A stretch of DNA of 64,000 nt from an uncultured Candidatus Melainabacteria bacterium (lineage in GTDB: Bacteria > Cyanobacteriota > Vampirovibrionia > Gastranaerophilales > Gastranaerophilaceae): assembly GCA_934754425.1 (NCBI GenBank), contig CAKVIN010000011.1:20067-84066 (forward strand), written 5' to 3'. Within the stretch, counting starts at the first letter, position 1. Each line of letters begins with the position of its first letter. This document shows positions 16,102 through 24,774 of the stretch, in pieces. The notes under the pieces were generated by a model that saw nothing but the letters and a program-made list of their open reading frames with translations, was not told the DNA's origin and made no database searches. The position numbers and the translations under genes are program-made.

Positions 16102-17562
16102 TTGAATCCGATAGCACCAAGGAAATTCTCATCTATAATAACTACAATGACGAAAGCTGATGCAATAGCTCCTATTGTTGCATTAGAGGGAACTGTTGTT
16201 GCAGGCCGTACTTATCAAGCTTATAAACGTGGTAAGTGGGATGAAGCCAGAGAACGCTTTATTGAAGAATCAATAGGTTCTGTTGTGTGGCTTTGTGGAG
16301 TTGGCACAATGAATAAGCTTGGTGATAAAATTGTTGGAAAAATTTTAAAGAAATCGAATGCAAATTTTGATGTAGGCACGGATAAAGTATTAAGAACACC
16401 TTTTGAGAATTTCATGAAAAAGAATGTGCCAAATGGGTTTTCACCAAAGCAAGTTGCTTTAATAAAAGGTGCAAAAGTATTAACAAGTGTAATATTAACA
16501 AATTTGTTTATTGGTTTTGTTGTACCAAAATTCAATCAAGGAATTACAAAAAAATTACGCCATCAAAAACATGTAACTGAAAATGAGAATGGCGATAAGC
16601 TTGAATTAAAAAATAAAAATAATCCGTCATTCAAGGGTGGAATAGGAGCTATAAATAAATTTACAAACGCAATTGAAAATACAAATACAGGTAAATTGTT
16701 AGCTTCTGATGCCGGTATTGCCGGTGGACGTATGTATAATGCAAGACGAAAAGAAGAAAGACGTGAAGTTGCAATACGTGACATTGGCTCTATTTATTTT
16801 TACATGTGGGCTCAAGGTCATGTTAGAAATATCTTAAATTTTGTTGAATCTGGGCATGCTACTAGATTAAATCCTGCAACATCGGAAATTTTGGATAAAC
16901 ATCTTGCTGACTTTTTAAATGGTCGAGAGATGAATGTCGAAGATTTTAGAAAAGCTGTTTTGGGTGAGAAAGTTAATATTCCGAAAGAGTTGAAATTTGA
17001 GTCTGCTCCACCGTCATTATGGGGAAAGATTACAAAGCAAGAACCTCTTGAAGTTATTAAATTGAGTGAACTTGAAAAAGTTGAAAAGAATAGTGATATT
17101 ATTTCAAGAGCAAAAGAAATGTCAAAATTACAACCAAAGCGTATGGGTGAAGCTGTTTTGACAAAACAACAGGTGATTGATTCGTATAATAAAGCTGCAA
17201 TCAATGATCCTAAATTTTTAAATAAAGTTTTTGAAGAATTTACCGACGGTGCTAGTACGTCTGAGTATAAATTTGTTTCAAATAAAAAATTGTATGACTT
17301 AAAATCTGAAATGGAACATTATGTATCCAGAGTTTGCAAAGCAGCCAAAGATGGTAAAGTTAACAAAAAATTATTAGATAAAGTTCAAAATAAAAACTTA
17401 ATGTTTAATGGTTTAAATTTTGCGCTAGGTTTTGGTTTTGCATCGGCATTTTTGTCAACTTATATACCTAAAATCCAATATTACGTGACAAGAAAAACAA
17501 CTGGGGTTGATGCATTCCCAGGCGTATATGATTACGAACATCATCAAGAGGAAATTGATTAA
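16102..17562 (+). CDS. Uncharacterised membrane protein, paralogue of the gene at 58516
   Basis: About 486 residues, unknown family. I prefer the TTG at 16102 (AGAAAGG 8 bases upstream, giving MNPIAPRKFSSII). The GTG at 16033 overlaps a -10 box. An ATG at 16147 is another option. Hydrophobic helices lie near SVVWLCGVGTMNKLG, VLTSVILTNLFIGFVV, SIYFYMWAQG and, at the C-terminus, NFALGFGFASAFLSTYIP. Motifs shared with the 428-residue protein at 58516 are RFIEESIGSVVWL against RFIDEFGTEALWL, PSFKGGIGAI against TSFKGIGKV, and the block around RRKEERREVAIRDIGS. Both are divergent members of one lineage-specific family. A 72-residue gene follows, its Shine-Dalgarno overlapping this stop codon. Confidence 0.6.
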   Translation: MNPIAPRKFSSIITTMTKADAIAPIVALEGTVVAGRTYQAYKRGKWDEARERFIEESIGSVVWLCGVGTMNKLGDKIVGKILKKSNANFDVGTDKVLRTPFENFMKKNVPNGFSPKQVALIKGAKVLTSVILTNLFIGFVVPKFNQGITKKLRHQKHVTENENGDKLELKNKNNPSFKGGIGAINKFTNAIENTNTGKLLASDAGIAGGRMYNARRKEERREVAIRDIGSIYFYMWAQGHVRNILNFVESGHATRLNPATSEILDKHLADFLNGREMNVEDFRKAVLGEKVNIPKELKFESAPPSLWGKITKQEPLEVIKLSELEKVEKNSDIISRAKEMSKLQPKRMGEAVLTKQQVIDSYNKAAINDPKFLNKVFEEFTDGASTSEYKFVSNKKLYDLKSEMEHYVSRVCKAAKDGKVNKKLLDKVQNKNLMFNGLNFALGFGFASAFLSTYIPKIQYYVTRKTTGVDAFPGVYDYEHHQEEID

Positions 17563-17572
17563 AGGAGGCAAC

Positions 17573-17791
17573 GTGAAAATACAGGCAATTAATATTCAAA
17601 CACCTAAAGTCCAAGGCAATGTTACTAAAAAAAATAATGTAAACTTCGGTTGGATGTATTTTGAAGAAAGAAAATTTACTAAAACAGAAAAAATAAAAAA
17701 TTTTTTCGAAAACACTAAAATAAATTGCGAGGTAATTTGTGAAGTTTTAAGTTCCAAAGAATTTTGGAAAGAATTATTATTTAAGAAATAA
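17573..17791 (+). CDS. Small uncharacterised protein (72 aa), NVNFGW motif
   Basis: A 72-residue protein that starts at GTG 17573, directly after TAAAGGAGGCAAC. The strong Shine-Dalgarno overlaps the stop codon of the preceding gene, so the two are cotranslated. The N-terminus MKIQAINIQTPKVQGN leads to NVNFGWMYFEERKF, then a helical, charged region ending FWKELLFKK. Several unknown proteins in this window carry similar aromatic-Gly motifs (SFKG, NFQG, KFGEE) after a polar N-terminus. There is no signal peptide or membrane helix. It converges with the beta-propeller gene ending at 17802. Confidence 0.6.
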   Translation: MKIQAINIQTPKVQGNVTKKNNVNFGWMYFEERKFTKTEKIKNFFENTKINCEVICEVLSSKEFWKELLFKK

Positions 17792-17801
17792 TATTTTTTA
17801 T

Positions 17802-19241
17802 CTAATTAAACAAACCGACTTTGTTTGTAATAATAACAGATTTTATAGGTACGTTCATTTTGTAGGTTCTTAAAACTTTTCCTTTTGCCAAATCAATAAT
17901 TGTATATTGATTATTTTTGATGTTTGTAGAAACAGCATAGCATGTATCATCAATTAGAGTTAAACCTGATGAAAAACCTTCTGTTCCCAACGAAATAGTT
18001 CCTGTAACTTGGTCGTTATCTATGTTAATTTTTTGTATTTCGTTTGTTTGTGCACCTAAAACATACAAAGTTTTGTCAAAAATCAACATGTCCAAAGGTT
18101 TGTTAACGGTCGTGAATTCATTAATTAGACCAAGTGTATTATAATCTATTATTGCAATACGGCTTTTTGTTCTACTTGCAATATACAATTTTTCATTTGC
18201 AAAAGCTAACGCTGATACGTTAGGGAAAATACCAATATCTTTCAATTCATATTGATTATTTAATTCTATAGCCCAAATTTCATTTTTTAATTTGTCTACA
18301 TAAAACAATTTGTTATCTTTTAATAACAATTTTTCGCAATATCCGTTAACTTTTATTTTTTGCATTAATGACATTGTATTCAAATCTATTACAAAAATTG
18401 TTGATGCGGTTGGAGAAGTTACATAAGCCTTATGGTTAGCTTCATCCAGTAATATTTCTTCAGGATTTGACGGAACATTTATTTGTTTTATAAATCTTGA
18501 GTCTGCTACTGATATTACATCTACAAATTGTCTGTCGTAAGTTGTAACAAGTAAAAATTTTCCGTTTTCTACAGCTTTTACATCAACCGGAATAGATTTT
18601 TGTGCTAAAGAATAACTAGGAACAGCTTTTGCCGGCTCTACGACTTGAATATTCTTCGAATAATTCGTTGTTACAAAAAGTATTTTGTTTTTTAATTGTG
18701 AAATCAAACTTTGTGGAATATTCGGCTCAGTTTCAGTTAAAAAATCTTCATAAGAATCTGTATTTTCAATTCTTATGATATCTTCATTTTTCGTGTCTAT
18801 TTTTAAATTACCAATAATACCTTTTATATTTTCAGGAATAATTAAACCACTCGGTACAAGCATGTCTTGTGGCAATAATCCTGTTCTTACTTGCAATGGA
18901 GGATTCGGCATATGCATAACAGTTCTATGTCCTTCTCCATCAGATAAAACTTTCATTAATACAAAATCATTATTAAAAATCACAACGTCCGGTTCTTGTT
19001 TTAAATCAACATTTGCTGGATGGGATTCTTTGATTTTTAATTTTGTTACATCTGAAAATAATGACGGATATAATGGTAAATAAATAGTATTATCAGGAAA
19101 AATAATAACTCCATCAAATCTTATATCTGCTTGTGGAACTTTTTCCAATATATAAGCTTTAACATCTGCTGGTATTTTAGCAGCAAATGAACTAGAACAG
19201 TTTAGTAATATAACTGATAATAAAATTAAAAACTTCCGCAT
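17802..19241 (-). CDS. Exported beta-propeller (YVTN-like) protein
   Basis: A 479-residue secreted protein. The start at 19241 has GGAGAG 5 bases ahead and begins a signal peptide, MRKFLILLSVILLNCSSSFA. The upstream in-frame ATG has no ribosome site. Residues about 220-475 are repeats of about 42 residues in the YVTN/NHL pattern (VDVISVADSRFIKQINVPSN, VIDLNTMSLMQKIKVNG, AIIDYNTLGLINEFTTVNK, TIIDLAKGKVLRTYKMN), consistent with a six- or seven-bladed propeller. The first 200 residues are unassigned. The probable location is the periplasm or cell surface, and the probable role is protein or ligand binding. It lies 41 bp downstream of dnaJ on the same strand and may belong to the same transcript. 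Confidence 0.8.
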   Translation of the reverse strand: MRKFLILLSVILLNCSSSFAAKIPADVKAYILEKVPQADIRFDGVIIFPDNTIYLPLYPSLFSDVTKLKIKESHPANVDLKQEPDVVIFNNDFVLMKVLSDGEGHRTVMHMPNPPLQVRTGLLPQDMLVPSGLIIPENIKGIIGNLKIDTKNEDIIRIENTDSYEDFLTETEPNIPQSLISQLKNKILFVTTNYSKNIQVVEPAKAVPSYSLAQKSIPVDVKAVENGKFLLVTTYDRQFVDVISVADSRFIKQINVPSNPEEILLDEANHKAYVTSPTASTIFVIDLNTMSLMQKIKVNGYCEKLLLKDNKLFYVDKLKNEIWAIELNNQYELKDIGIFPNVSALAFANEKLYIASRTKSRIAIIDYNTLGLINEFTTVNKPLDMLIFDKTLYVLGAQTNEIQKINIDNDQVTGTISLGTEGFSSGLTLIDDTCYAVSTNIKNNQYTIIDLAKGKVLRTYKMNVPIKSVIITNKVGLFN

Positions 19242-19282
19242 TTTCTCTCCATAACTACTCTTATAGTTTATCATAAGTTTAG

Positions 19283-20413
19283 TTATTTAAAAACACCTTT
19301 GATACGTTCCTTTACAGAACTTTTATTTTTACGTCCTGCCTGAATTTCATAAAGCTTTTGATATAGTGCTTTTTCTTCATTAGAAATATGTGTAGGTGTT
19401 TTTACTCCAATTACAACTACATGTTCACCACGTATAGATGGTTTTGATAAGTTTGGAACTCCTGCTCCACGTATTTTAACAGCTTCGCCATTTTGAATTC
19501 CTGCAGGTATAGAAATTTCTTTTTCTCCATCTAAAGTTTTAATTGCAATAGTGTCGCCTAATACGGCTTGTGCAGGTGTAATATCTAATTTTGTATAAAC
19601 ATTAATACCATCACGTCTGAAGTATAATGAAGGTTTTACGTGTATTACAATGTATAAATCACCGGCTATTCCGCCATTTATACCTGCATCACCTTCGTGT
19701 GCCAAACGCATTCTTGAACCGTTATCAACTCCGGCTGGAATTTTTACTTCAATTTTCTTTTCAACAGATTTTCTGCCTTCACCATGACAATCCGGACAAG
19801 GGTCGGAAATTACTGTACCTTTTCCATGGCAATGCGGACAAGTTACTATTTGAGTGAAGTGCCCTAGGACAGTTCTGGTTGTTTGTTGTATAGAACCTGA
19901 GCCTCCACAAGTTTTACAAACTTCAGGCTTCGCTCCTTCTTTTGCGCCAGTACCTTTACAAGAAGGACAAGCTTCTAAGTGATCAATTTTGATTTCTTTA
20001 TTTAAGCCAAAAACAGCTTCTTCAAATTCTAATTCAATATCAAGTCTTAAATCATCGCCTCTTTGAGGTGCATTAGGATCTACTCGACGTCCGCCGCCAA
20101 AACCTCCGAAACCGCCTCCTCCAAAGAATGAATTAAAGACTTCTTCTAAATCACCAAATCCTCCGGCGAATGGTCCTTGTGTATTAAAACCGGCATTCTT
20201 AAGTCCGTCTTCTCCGTAACGGTCATATGTAGCACGCTTATCGTCATCCATTAATGTTTCATAAGCTTTACCTAATTCTTTAAATTTTGCTTCTGCTTCC
20301 GGCGCTTTGTTTACATCAGGGTGCCATTGGCGTGCCATTTTCCTGAATGCTGATTTAATTTCGTCCTTTGTGGCAGTTTTTTCTACCCCTAATATTTCAT
20401 AATAATCACTCAT
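19283..20413 (-). CDS. dnaJ: Chaperone protein DnaJ
   Basis: A 376-residue type I Hsp40. Domains in order: J domain 1-70 with the HPD triad (MARQWHPDVN), a Gly/Phe-rich linker (FGGGGFGGFGGGRR), a zinc domain with four CxxCxGxG motifs (CPSCKGTG, CKTCGGSG, CPHCHGKG, CPDCHGEG), and the C-terminal substrate-binding domains. It stimulates DnaK ATPase activity and delivers unfolded clients. grpE lies 23 bp upstream on the same strand, but dnaK is not in the window. No CIRCE element is visible before grpE, so heat-shock control is of another kind or sits further away. Confidence 0.97.
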   Translation of the reverse strand: MSDYYEILGVEKTATKDEIKSAFRKMARQWHPDVNKAPEAEAKFKELGKAYETLMDDDKRATYDRYGEDGLKNAGFNTQGPFAGGFGDLEEVFNSFFGGGGFGGFGGGRRVDPNAPQRGDDLRLDIELEFEEAVFGLNKEIKIDHLEACPSCKGTGAKEGAKPEVCKTCGGSGSIQQTTRTVLGHFTQIVTCPHCHGKGTVISDPCPDCHGEGRKSVEKKIEVKIPAGVDNGSRMRLAHEGDAGINGGIAGDLYIVIHVKPSLYFRRDGINVYTKLDITPAQAVLGDTIAIKTLDGEKEISIPAGIQNGEAVKIRGAGVPNLSKPSIRGEHVVVIGVKTPTHISNEEKALYQKLYEIQAGRKNKSSVKERIKGVFK

Positions 20414-20436
20414 TGCTATTCTATATTTCCTTGTAT

Positions 20437-21042
20437 TTATTCAGCTACGGCAACATTAACCAAAGTTGGTCTTAATACTTTGTCGCCCAATTTATATCCT
20501 TTTTGCAATTCTGCTATAATTGTGTGTTCTGGTTTTTCAGAAGTTGGTGTTTGCATAACAGCTTCATGGAAATTTGGGTCAAACTCTTCTCCTTCTGCTT
20601 TAATAGTTTCCAAACCGGCTTTTGTTAGAACATCTGTAAAGTTTTTATAAGCTAAATTATAGCATTCTTTAACTTTTTCACAATCTTCAACTGTTTCGAT
20701 TGCTTTAAGCCCTCTTTCAAAATTATCCAAAACTTCAATCATTTTTTTCAAAGTTTTTTCTGCGCCATATTTTAAAAGTGCTTCTTTTTCTTGTTCGTGA
20801 CGTTTTCTGTAATTATCAAAATCTGCAGCTAAACGTATATATTGATTGTTTAATTTATCATATTTTTCTTGTAGAGGATTTACTTCTTCTACTGTTTTTT
20901 CGTCATTGTTTTCTATTTCTTGTTCTTTTTCAGTATTTTCAGCAGCAACTTTTTCTTCATCTGCTTTAATTTCTTCTTCTAAATTTTCTTTATCATCTAA
21001 GTCGATTTTTGTTTCATCATTTGATTTGAATGGGTTCTTCAT
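20437..21042 (-). CDS. grpE: Nucleotide exchange factor GrpE
   Basis: A 201-residue cochaperone that releases ADP from DnaK. The first 60 residues are very acidic and disordered (DLDDKENLEEEIKADEEK), then comes the long dimerisation coiled coil with the signature AADFDNYRKRHEQEKE, and then the beta domain ending PTLVNVAVAE. FDPNFHEAV and GYKLGDKVLRP are canonical. GGGAGG lies 8 bases before the ATG. It is first in an operon with dnaJ. The upstream region is AT-rich with several -10-like sequences and no recognisable operator. Confidence 0.95.
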   Translation of the reverse strand: MKNPFKSNDETKIDLDDKENLEEEIKADEEKVAAENTEKEQEIENNDEKTVEEVNPLQEKYDKLNNQYIRLAADFDNYRKRHEQEKEALLKYGAEKTLKKMIEVLDNFERGLKAIETVEDCEKVKECYNLAYKNFTDVLTKAGLETIKAEGEEFDPNFHEAVMQTPTSEKPEHTIIAELQKGYKLGDKVLRPTLVNVAVAE

Positions 21043-21145
21043 AATATTCCTCCCTTATTTATATTATATATGATAATTATACGTTATCAAATCGGATATG
21101 GAGGTAAAGTTTATTATTTCTTAATGTTTGCTTAATAAAACAAAA

Positions 21146-21170
21146 AAAATCCCCAAAAAGGGGATGAAAA
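21146..21170 (-). terminator. Terminator of the 81-residue gene
   Basis: ATCCCC and GGGGAT form a perfect stem around a 5-base loop. On the minus strand it is followed by a run of T residues, about 70 bp after the stop codon of the gene at 21237. Confidence 0.78.
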
Positions 21171-21236
21171 TTTTTAGTAAGATGTAAGATGGGGTAAGTA
21201 TTATAAGAAAATTAGAATTATTATGTTTTTTATTAA

Positions 21237-21482
21237 TTATGCAAGCAATGTAGAGATAAATCTGATAGAATCGTCTTTTAATTCTTTAACGAAATCTTTA
21301 GCGATTTTTGAAAGAGGTCTGTTGTCGATTTTGTCAAAAACTGCGTAAATTGGGTCTCCGCCGTTGTTGAATCTCATTTGTCTGTCTTGTTTATTCAAAT
21401 AGTAGAAATGAAAATCTTCTGGAATTTCTAAAGCTCCTGCCGGTTTTTTGTTTCTTTCAATTGCATCGTATGTATTTAACAT
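21237..21482 (-). CDS. Small uncharacterised protein (81 aa)
   Basis: An 81-residue soluble protein, MLNTYDAIERNKKPAGALEI and onward, rich in Asp, Asn and aromatic residues (FHFYYLNKQDRQMRF, PIYAVFDKIDNRPL). No family is recognised. It starts 32 bp after the three-part promoter at 21515-21571, has a purine-rich ribosome site (GAGAGAGAAAAG) and ends with its own terminator, so it is a real monocistronic gene. Its promoter places it with the Gly/Asn-rich protein, the EF-hand-like proteins and the coiled-coil giant elsewhere in the window. Confidence 0.65.
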   Translation of the reverse strand: MLNTYDAIERNKKPAGALEIPEDFHFYYLNKQDRQMRFNNGGDPIYAVFDKIDNRPLSKIAKDFVKELKDDSIRFISTLLA

Positions 21483-21514
21483 TTTCTTTTCTCTCTCTTT
21501 GAATATTGCTTACA

Positions 21515-21571
21515 TATATATAAAGTATATTTATTTTAAAAAATTGCCTTTTTTCTTTTCTTTTGTTAAGA
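21515..21571 (-). promoter_or_regulatory. Three-part promoter module, site B
   Basis: Read on the minus strand: TCTTAACAA (21563-21571), 15 bp, GCAATTTT (21540-21547), 13 bp, ACTTTATATATA (21515-21526), then TGTAAGCAATATT. The start codon of the 81-residue gene follows 32 bp later. Confidence 0.65.
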
Positions 21572-21613
21572 TATGTAAAGATAAATTTTTAAAATATACT
21601 ATTGGAGGGTATT

Positions 21614-22108
21614 ATGGCTGAACAGAAATACAGAATAGGTATCGGATATGATATTCATAGATTGGCTGAAAACAGAGATTTAATAATAGGTGGAGTTAAA
21701 ATACCTTATGAAAAAGGATTGTTAGGTCATTCTGATGCAGATGTTCTAATTCATGCAATAATTGATTCTTTATTAGGAGCATTAGCATTAGATGATATTG
21801 GGACGCTTTTTCCGGATACAGATGAAAAGTATAAAGATGCAGATAGTATGATTTTGTTAAGAAAAGTTTGTGATAAAGTTCAGGAAGAAGGTTATTGGAT
21901 TAATAATATTGATACAAATATTATTGCTCAAGCTCCTAAAATGATGCTTTATATACCTCAGATGAAAGAAGTGTTGTCACCGATTTTGGGATTAAATTCC
22001 ACTGATATATCAATAAAGGCGAAAACAAAGGAAAAATTGGACTCTGTAGGCGATGGTCGAGCTATTGAAGCGCAGGCTGTTGTTATGTTAGAAAAATTTG
22101 AAGCGTAG
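21614..22108 (+). CDS. ispF: 2-C-methyl-D-erythritol 2,4-cyclodiphosphate synthase IspF
   Basis: A 164-residue enzyme of the MEP pathway for isoprenoid precursors. It converts CDP-ME 2-phosphate to MEcPP with release of CMP. The zinc-binding motif GIGYDIHRL (Asp and His) and the second cluster GHSDADVLIHAIIDSLLGAL are intact, as are DIGTLFPDTD and the C-terminal IKAKTKEKLD plus GRAIEAQAV. I chose the ATG at 21614 because GGAGG lies 6 bases upstream. The ATG at 21602 lies upstream of that ribosome site. The gene is alone on the plus strand, divergent from the 81-residue gene and convergent with fabZ. Confidence 0.95.
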   Translation: MAEQKYRIGIGYDIHRLAENRDLIIGGVKIPYEKGLLGHSDADVLIHAIIDSLLGALALDDIGTLFPDTDEKYKDADSMILLRKVCDKVQEEGYWINNIDTNIIAQAPKMMLYIPQMKEVLSPILGLNSTDISIKAKTKEKLDSVGDGRAIEAQAVVMLEKFEA

Positions 22109-22129
22109 TTTAAATATTGATTTTATAAT

Positions 22130-22161
22130 AAAAAACTGGATTATAATAATATAATCCAGTT
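22130..22161. terminator. Bidirectional terminator between ispF and fabZ
   Basis: AAAACTGGATTAT pairs with ATAATCCAGTTTT around a 6-base loop. Both strands give T-rich 3' ends, so it can end ispF (plus) and the dapB-fabZ operon (minus). Confidence 0.85.
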
Positions 22162-22184
22162 TTAGTTTTGTGTAATAAAATTTA

Positions 22185-22664
22185 TTATTTTAAAGCAACT
22201 GTCATATCAGCTTCAATACAAACTTTACCATCTACATAACCTACACCGTGGCTTTTGCAGATAGGACCTTTTGCCTTAATCAATTCGATGTGCATTTCAA
22301 ATTTATCTCCAGGTCTTACGATATTTTTGAATCTTACATTATCAACTCCTGCATATAAAGTTAATTTACCTTTATATTGTGGCAAACACATCAATACTGG
22401 TGCTGAACATTGAGCCAAAGCTTCAAGTTGTAATACGCCAGGCATAACAGGGTTACCAGGGAAGTGACCTTGGAAGAAAGCTTCGTTCATAGTTAAATTC
22501 TTATAACCTTTAGCATATTTTCCCGGTACGCATTCTGTAATTTTATCTACTAATAAAAATGGGTATCTGTGCGGAATCATTTCCATAATTTGCATAACGT
22601 CAAATGATAAAATATCTTCCCCTGCTTCAGTTGTACCAATCTTTACTCCTAATTCTCCAGTCAT
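22185..22664 (-). CDS. fabZ: 3-hydroxyacyl-ACP dehydratase FabZ
   Basis: A 159-residue hotdog-fold dehydratase of fatty-acid synthesis. The catalytic residues His67 (FFQGHFPGNPVMPG) and Glu81 are present, and MIPHRYPFLLVDKI is the FabZ signature. It is the last gene of the minus-strand operon, 20 bp after lpxC. FabZ and the Lpx acyltransferases compete for the same hydroxyacyl-ACP pool, and the placement next to lpxC and lpxD is seen in many Gram-negatives and lets the cell balance phospholipid and lipid A. GGAGAG precedes the ATG. Confidence 0.95.
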   Translation of the reverse strand: MTGELGVKIGTTEAGEDILSFDVMQIMEMIPHRYPFLLVDKITECVPGKYAKGYKNLTMNEAFFQGHFPGNPVMPGVLQLEALAQCSAPVLMCLPQYKGKLTLYAGVDNVRFKNIVRPGDKFEMHIELIKAKGPICKSHGVGYVDGKVCIEADMTVALK

Positions 22665-22684
22665 TTAATCTCTCCTTTATTTTA

Positions 22685-23521
22685 TTATAATTTTACTAAT
22701 TTTGTTTTTAATACTTGTGCTACTTTTGTATGAACAGTATGTCCTGCTTCTTTAACTAATATTTGTGCTCTTAAATTAAGAGGTGAAACTCCTGCTAAAT
22801 ATAAATCTCCAAGTAAATCCAGTATTTTGTGTTTTATAGGTTCATCTGCCGAGCGTAATTCAGTCGTAAAACCAACATCCTTCAAGCCTACAGTATTATC
22901 AATTGTAACCCCTTTTGCAAAACCAAGCATTTGGAATTTTTTTAAGTCTTTGTAGAATCCAAAAGTTCTAGCCTCAATTATTTCTTCCAAATTTTTATTA
23001 TCCATTGTTACCCAACGATTTCTTAAATCTGGATGGTCATAATTTACAGCATATGTTATTCTTAAGTCTTTATCAGGAAGAATAACAAGACTTGTTTTGC
23101 CGTTCAAGTAGTAAACCGGCTCGCTTACGGTATATAAATCTTTATTTACTCCTTCGATGCCGGCTTTTTTGAATAATTCTACCCAAACTTTTGAACTACC
23201 GTCGAAAATTGGCATTTCTGTTTCTGAAAGATAAACATCAATTGAATCAATTCCGCAAATTGCACATGCTGCAATAAAGTGCTCACAAAGCATAACCTTG
23301 TATTTGTAATCACCTAACAAAGTTCTATGTTCTTTGCTACAAAGTGTCACACAATGCTCTGTTGAATATAAATTTTCTATGCAAATATTGAAAGGAGTTT
23401 CTGCACCTTTTGAAAAAATTCTTATATTACCACCTCTTGATGGTTTTATTACAACTTCGCATTTACGATTTTTCATTAATCCGTTACCGGATGTTTTTAT
23501 TTCTGTTTTTATTGTACCCAT
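22685..23521 (-). CDS. lpxC: UDP-3-O-acyl-N-acetylglucosamine deacetylase LpxC
   Basis: A 278-residue zinc amidase for the committed step of lipid A synthesis. Zinc ligands can be read as His81 (LCEHFIAA), His231 and Asp235 (DEPIKHKILDLLGDLYLAG). The C-terminal catalytic histidine region AGHTVHTKV is present. EMPIFDGSS is also typical. Unlike many cyanobacterial forms it is not fused to FabZ, which follows 20 bp downstream as a separate gene. It is 119 bp from lpxD, with a hairpin in between (23546-23578), so it may have an additional level of expression control. Confidence 0.94.
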   Translation of the reverse strand: MGTIKTEIKTSGNGLMKNRKCEVVIKPSRGGNIRIFSKGAETPFNICIENLYSTEHCVTLCSKEHRTLLGDYKYKVMLCEHFIAACAICGIDSIDVYLSETEMPIFDGSSKVWVELFKKAGIEGVNKDLYTVSEPVYYLNGKTSLVILPDKDLRITYAVNYDHPDLRNRWVTMDNKNLEEIIEARTFGFYKDLKKFQMLGFAKGVTIDNTVGLKDVGFTTELRSADEPIKHKILDLLGDLYLAGVSPLNLRAQILVKEAGHTVHTKVAQVLKTKLVKL

Positions 23522-23545
23522 GATTTACCTGTTTGTTTTGAATTA

Positions 23546-23578
23546 TGTTGGGTTGAATAAAAATTACTCAACCCAACA
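23546..23578. other. Perfect 11-bp intercistronic hairpin between lpxD and lpxC
   Basis: TGTTGGGTTGA (23546-23556) pairs without mismatch with TCAACCCAACA (23568-23578). Neither strand has a T-tract after it, so it is not a standard terminator. In the lpxD-lpxC message it would lie 25-57 bases before the lpxC start and could stabilise or process the transcript, or slow read-through. A second small inverted repeat covers the lpxD stop codon. Confidence 0.6.
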
Positions 23579-23640
23579 ATAAATTTAGTATGTTTTAAAA
23601 GGTCATAAAAGTATTTTATGTAAATTGTTTAACTCAACAA

Positions 23641-24759
23641 TTACTTGGCTTCTACCTCTTCATTTACCCCGTCATTTACCCCTTCTTCGAAGGATTTTAG
23701 AAGTGGTTCGTATTTTTTAAATTTAGCAATTAAATCACCCGCATCTTTCATAATTTTCAATTGCTTAATAAATTCTTTTCTAGGAACAGCCGGAGCACCA
23801 ACAACAATTGACTTAGCAGGGAAACTCTTAGTCACACCTGCTTGAGCAGCAATAATAGTGTCATCACCGATTGAAATATGATCAGCCAAGCCTGCTTGAC
23901 CTGCAATAACAACTCTATCACCGATTACGCAGCTGCCTGCAATACCAACTTGAGAAACAATCATACAACCTTTACCAATACGGCAATTGTGACCAATCAT
24001 TACTAAATCATCAATCTTTGTATTGTCACCTACTACTGTATTTTCAATAGTACCTCTGTCGATTGCAGTATTAGCACCGATTTCTACATTGTTACCAATT
24101 TCAACAGAGCCGATTGAATGAATTTTAAAGATAACTTGTTGAACGTCATTTTCTTTAATTTCGCCGTCTTTTCTAGCTTGTTCAATGTTATTTGGATTTT
24201 CTGTAACAAAGCTGAAACCGTCAGCACCTAAAGAAACTCCGTGGTGAAGAATAACTTTATTACCTACTTTTACTCTGTCACCAATACAAACTGCAGGGTG
24301 GAAGAAGCAATCAGCACCGATTACAGCACCATTTCCAATATATCCGTTTGCTAATATTTTTGTATTATCACCAACTTGTGCATTTTCGCCAATTACAACA
24401 TTTGGGCCTAAAGCTACGTTTTGACCTAATTTTGCAGAAGGATGAACTGTTGCAGTCGGATGAATTCCTGAATTTACATGTGGTTCTTCGTAGAACATTG
24501 TAATTAATTTCATCATAGCTAATCTTGGTCTTTCTACTTCTATTGTAGAAAAGCCTTCAATATTCACACCAAGTGGAACAAGAGCTGCTTTAGCTTTTGT
24601 GTTCGCAAGGTTATTGATTTCCTCTTCACCTAACGCTAAAGCCAGAGTGTTTTCATCAGCCAAAAGAGGTGGTGCAATATTTGTAATCGCAACATCTTTT
24701 GCTTTAGAAAGCATGCCGCCTGTAATTTGTGCAATTTGTTCCAATGTAAAAGTTCTCAT
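23641..24759 (-). CDS. lpxD: UDP-3-O-(hydroxyacyl)glucosamine N-acyltransferase LpxD
   Basis: A 372-residue enzyme for the third step of lipid A synthesis. An N-terminal uridine-binding domain (residues 1-95, FTLEQIAQITGGML and onward) is followed by left-handed beta-helix repeats from GIHPTATVHPSAKLGQ to about 330, and a C-terminal helix (RKEFIKQLKIMKDAG). The catalytic His lies in MIGHNCRIG, and DRGTIENTVVGDNTKIDDLV is the LpxD signature. The C-terminal tail is acidic and somewhat longer than in E. coli. It sits 15 bp after rfaE2 in the dapB-fabZ operon. AAAGGAG precedes the ATG. Confidence 0.95.
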   Translation of the reverse strand: MRTFTLEQIAQITGGMLSKAKDVAITNIAPPLLADENTLALALGEEEINNLANTKAKAALVPLGVNIEGFSTIEVERPRLAMMKLITMFYEEPHVNSGIHPTATVHPSAKLGQNVALGPNVVIGENAQVGDNTKILANGYIGNGAVIGADCFFHPAVCIGDRVKVGNKVILHHGVSLGADGFSFVTENPNNIEQARKDGEIKENDVQQVIFKIHSIGSVEIGNNVEIGANTAIDRGTIENTVVGDNTKIDDLVMIGHNCRIGKGCMIVSQVGIAGSCVIGDRVVIAGQAGLADHISIGDDTIIAAQAGVTKSFPAKSIVVGAPAVPRKEFIKQLKIMKDAGDLIAKFKKYEPLLKSFEEGVNDGVNEEVEAK

Positions 24760-24774
24760 AATACACTCCTTTAT

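Noticed and set aside
20437..21100. CIRCE/HrcA operator before grpE-dnaJ
   Set aside because: No TTAGCACTC-type inverted repeat with 9-bp spacing is seen upstream of grpE, and hrcA and dnaK are not in the window.
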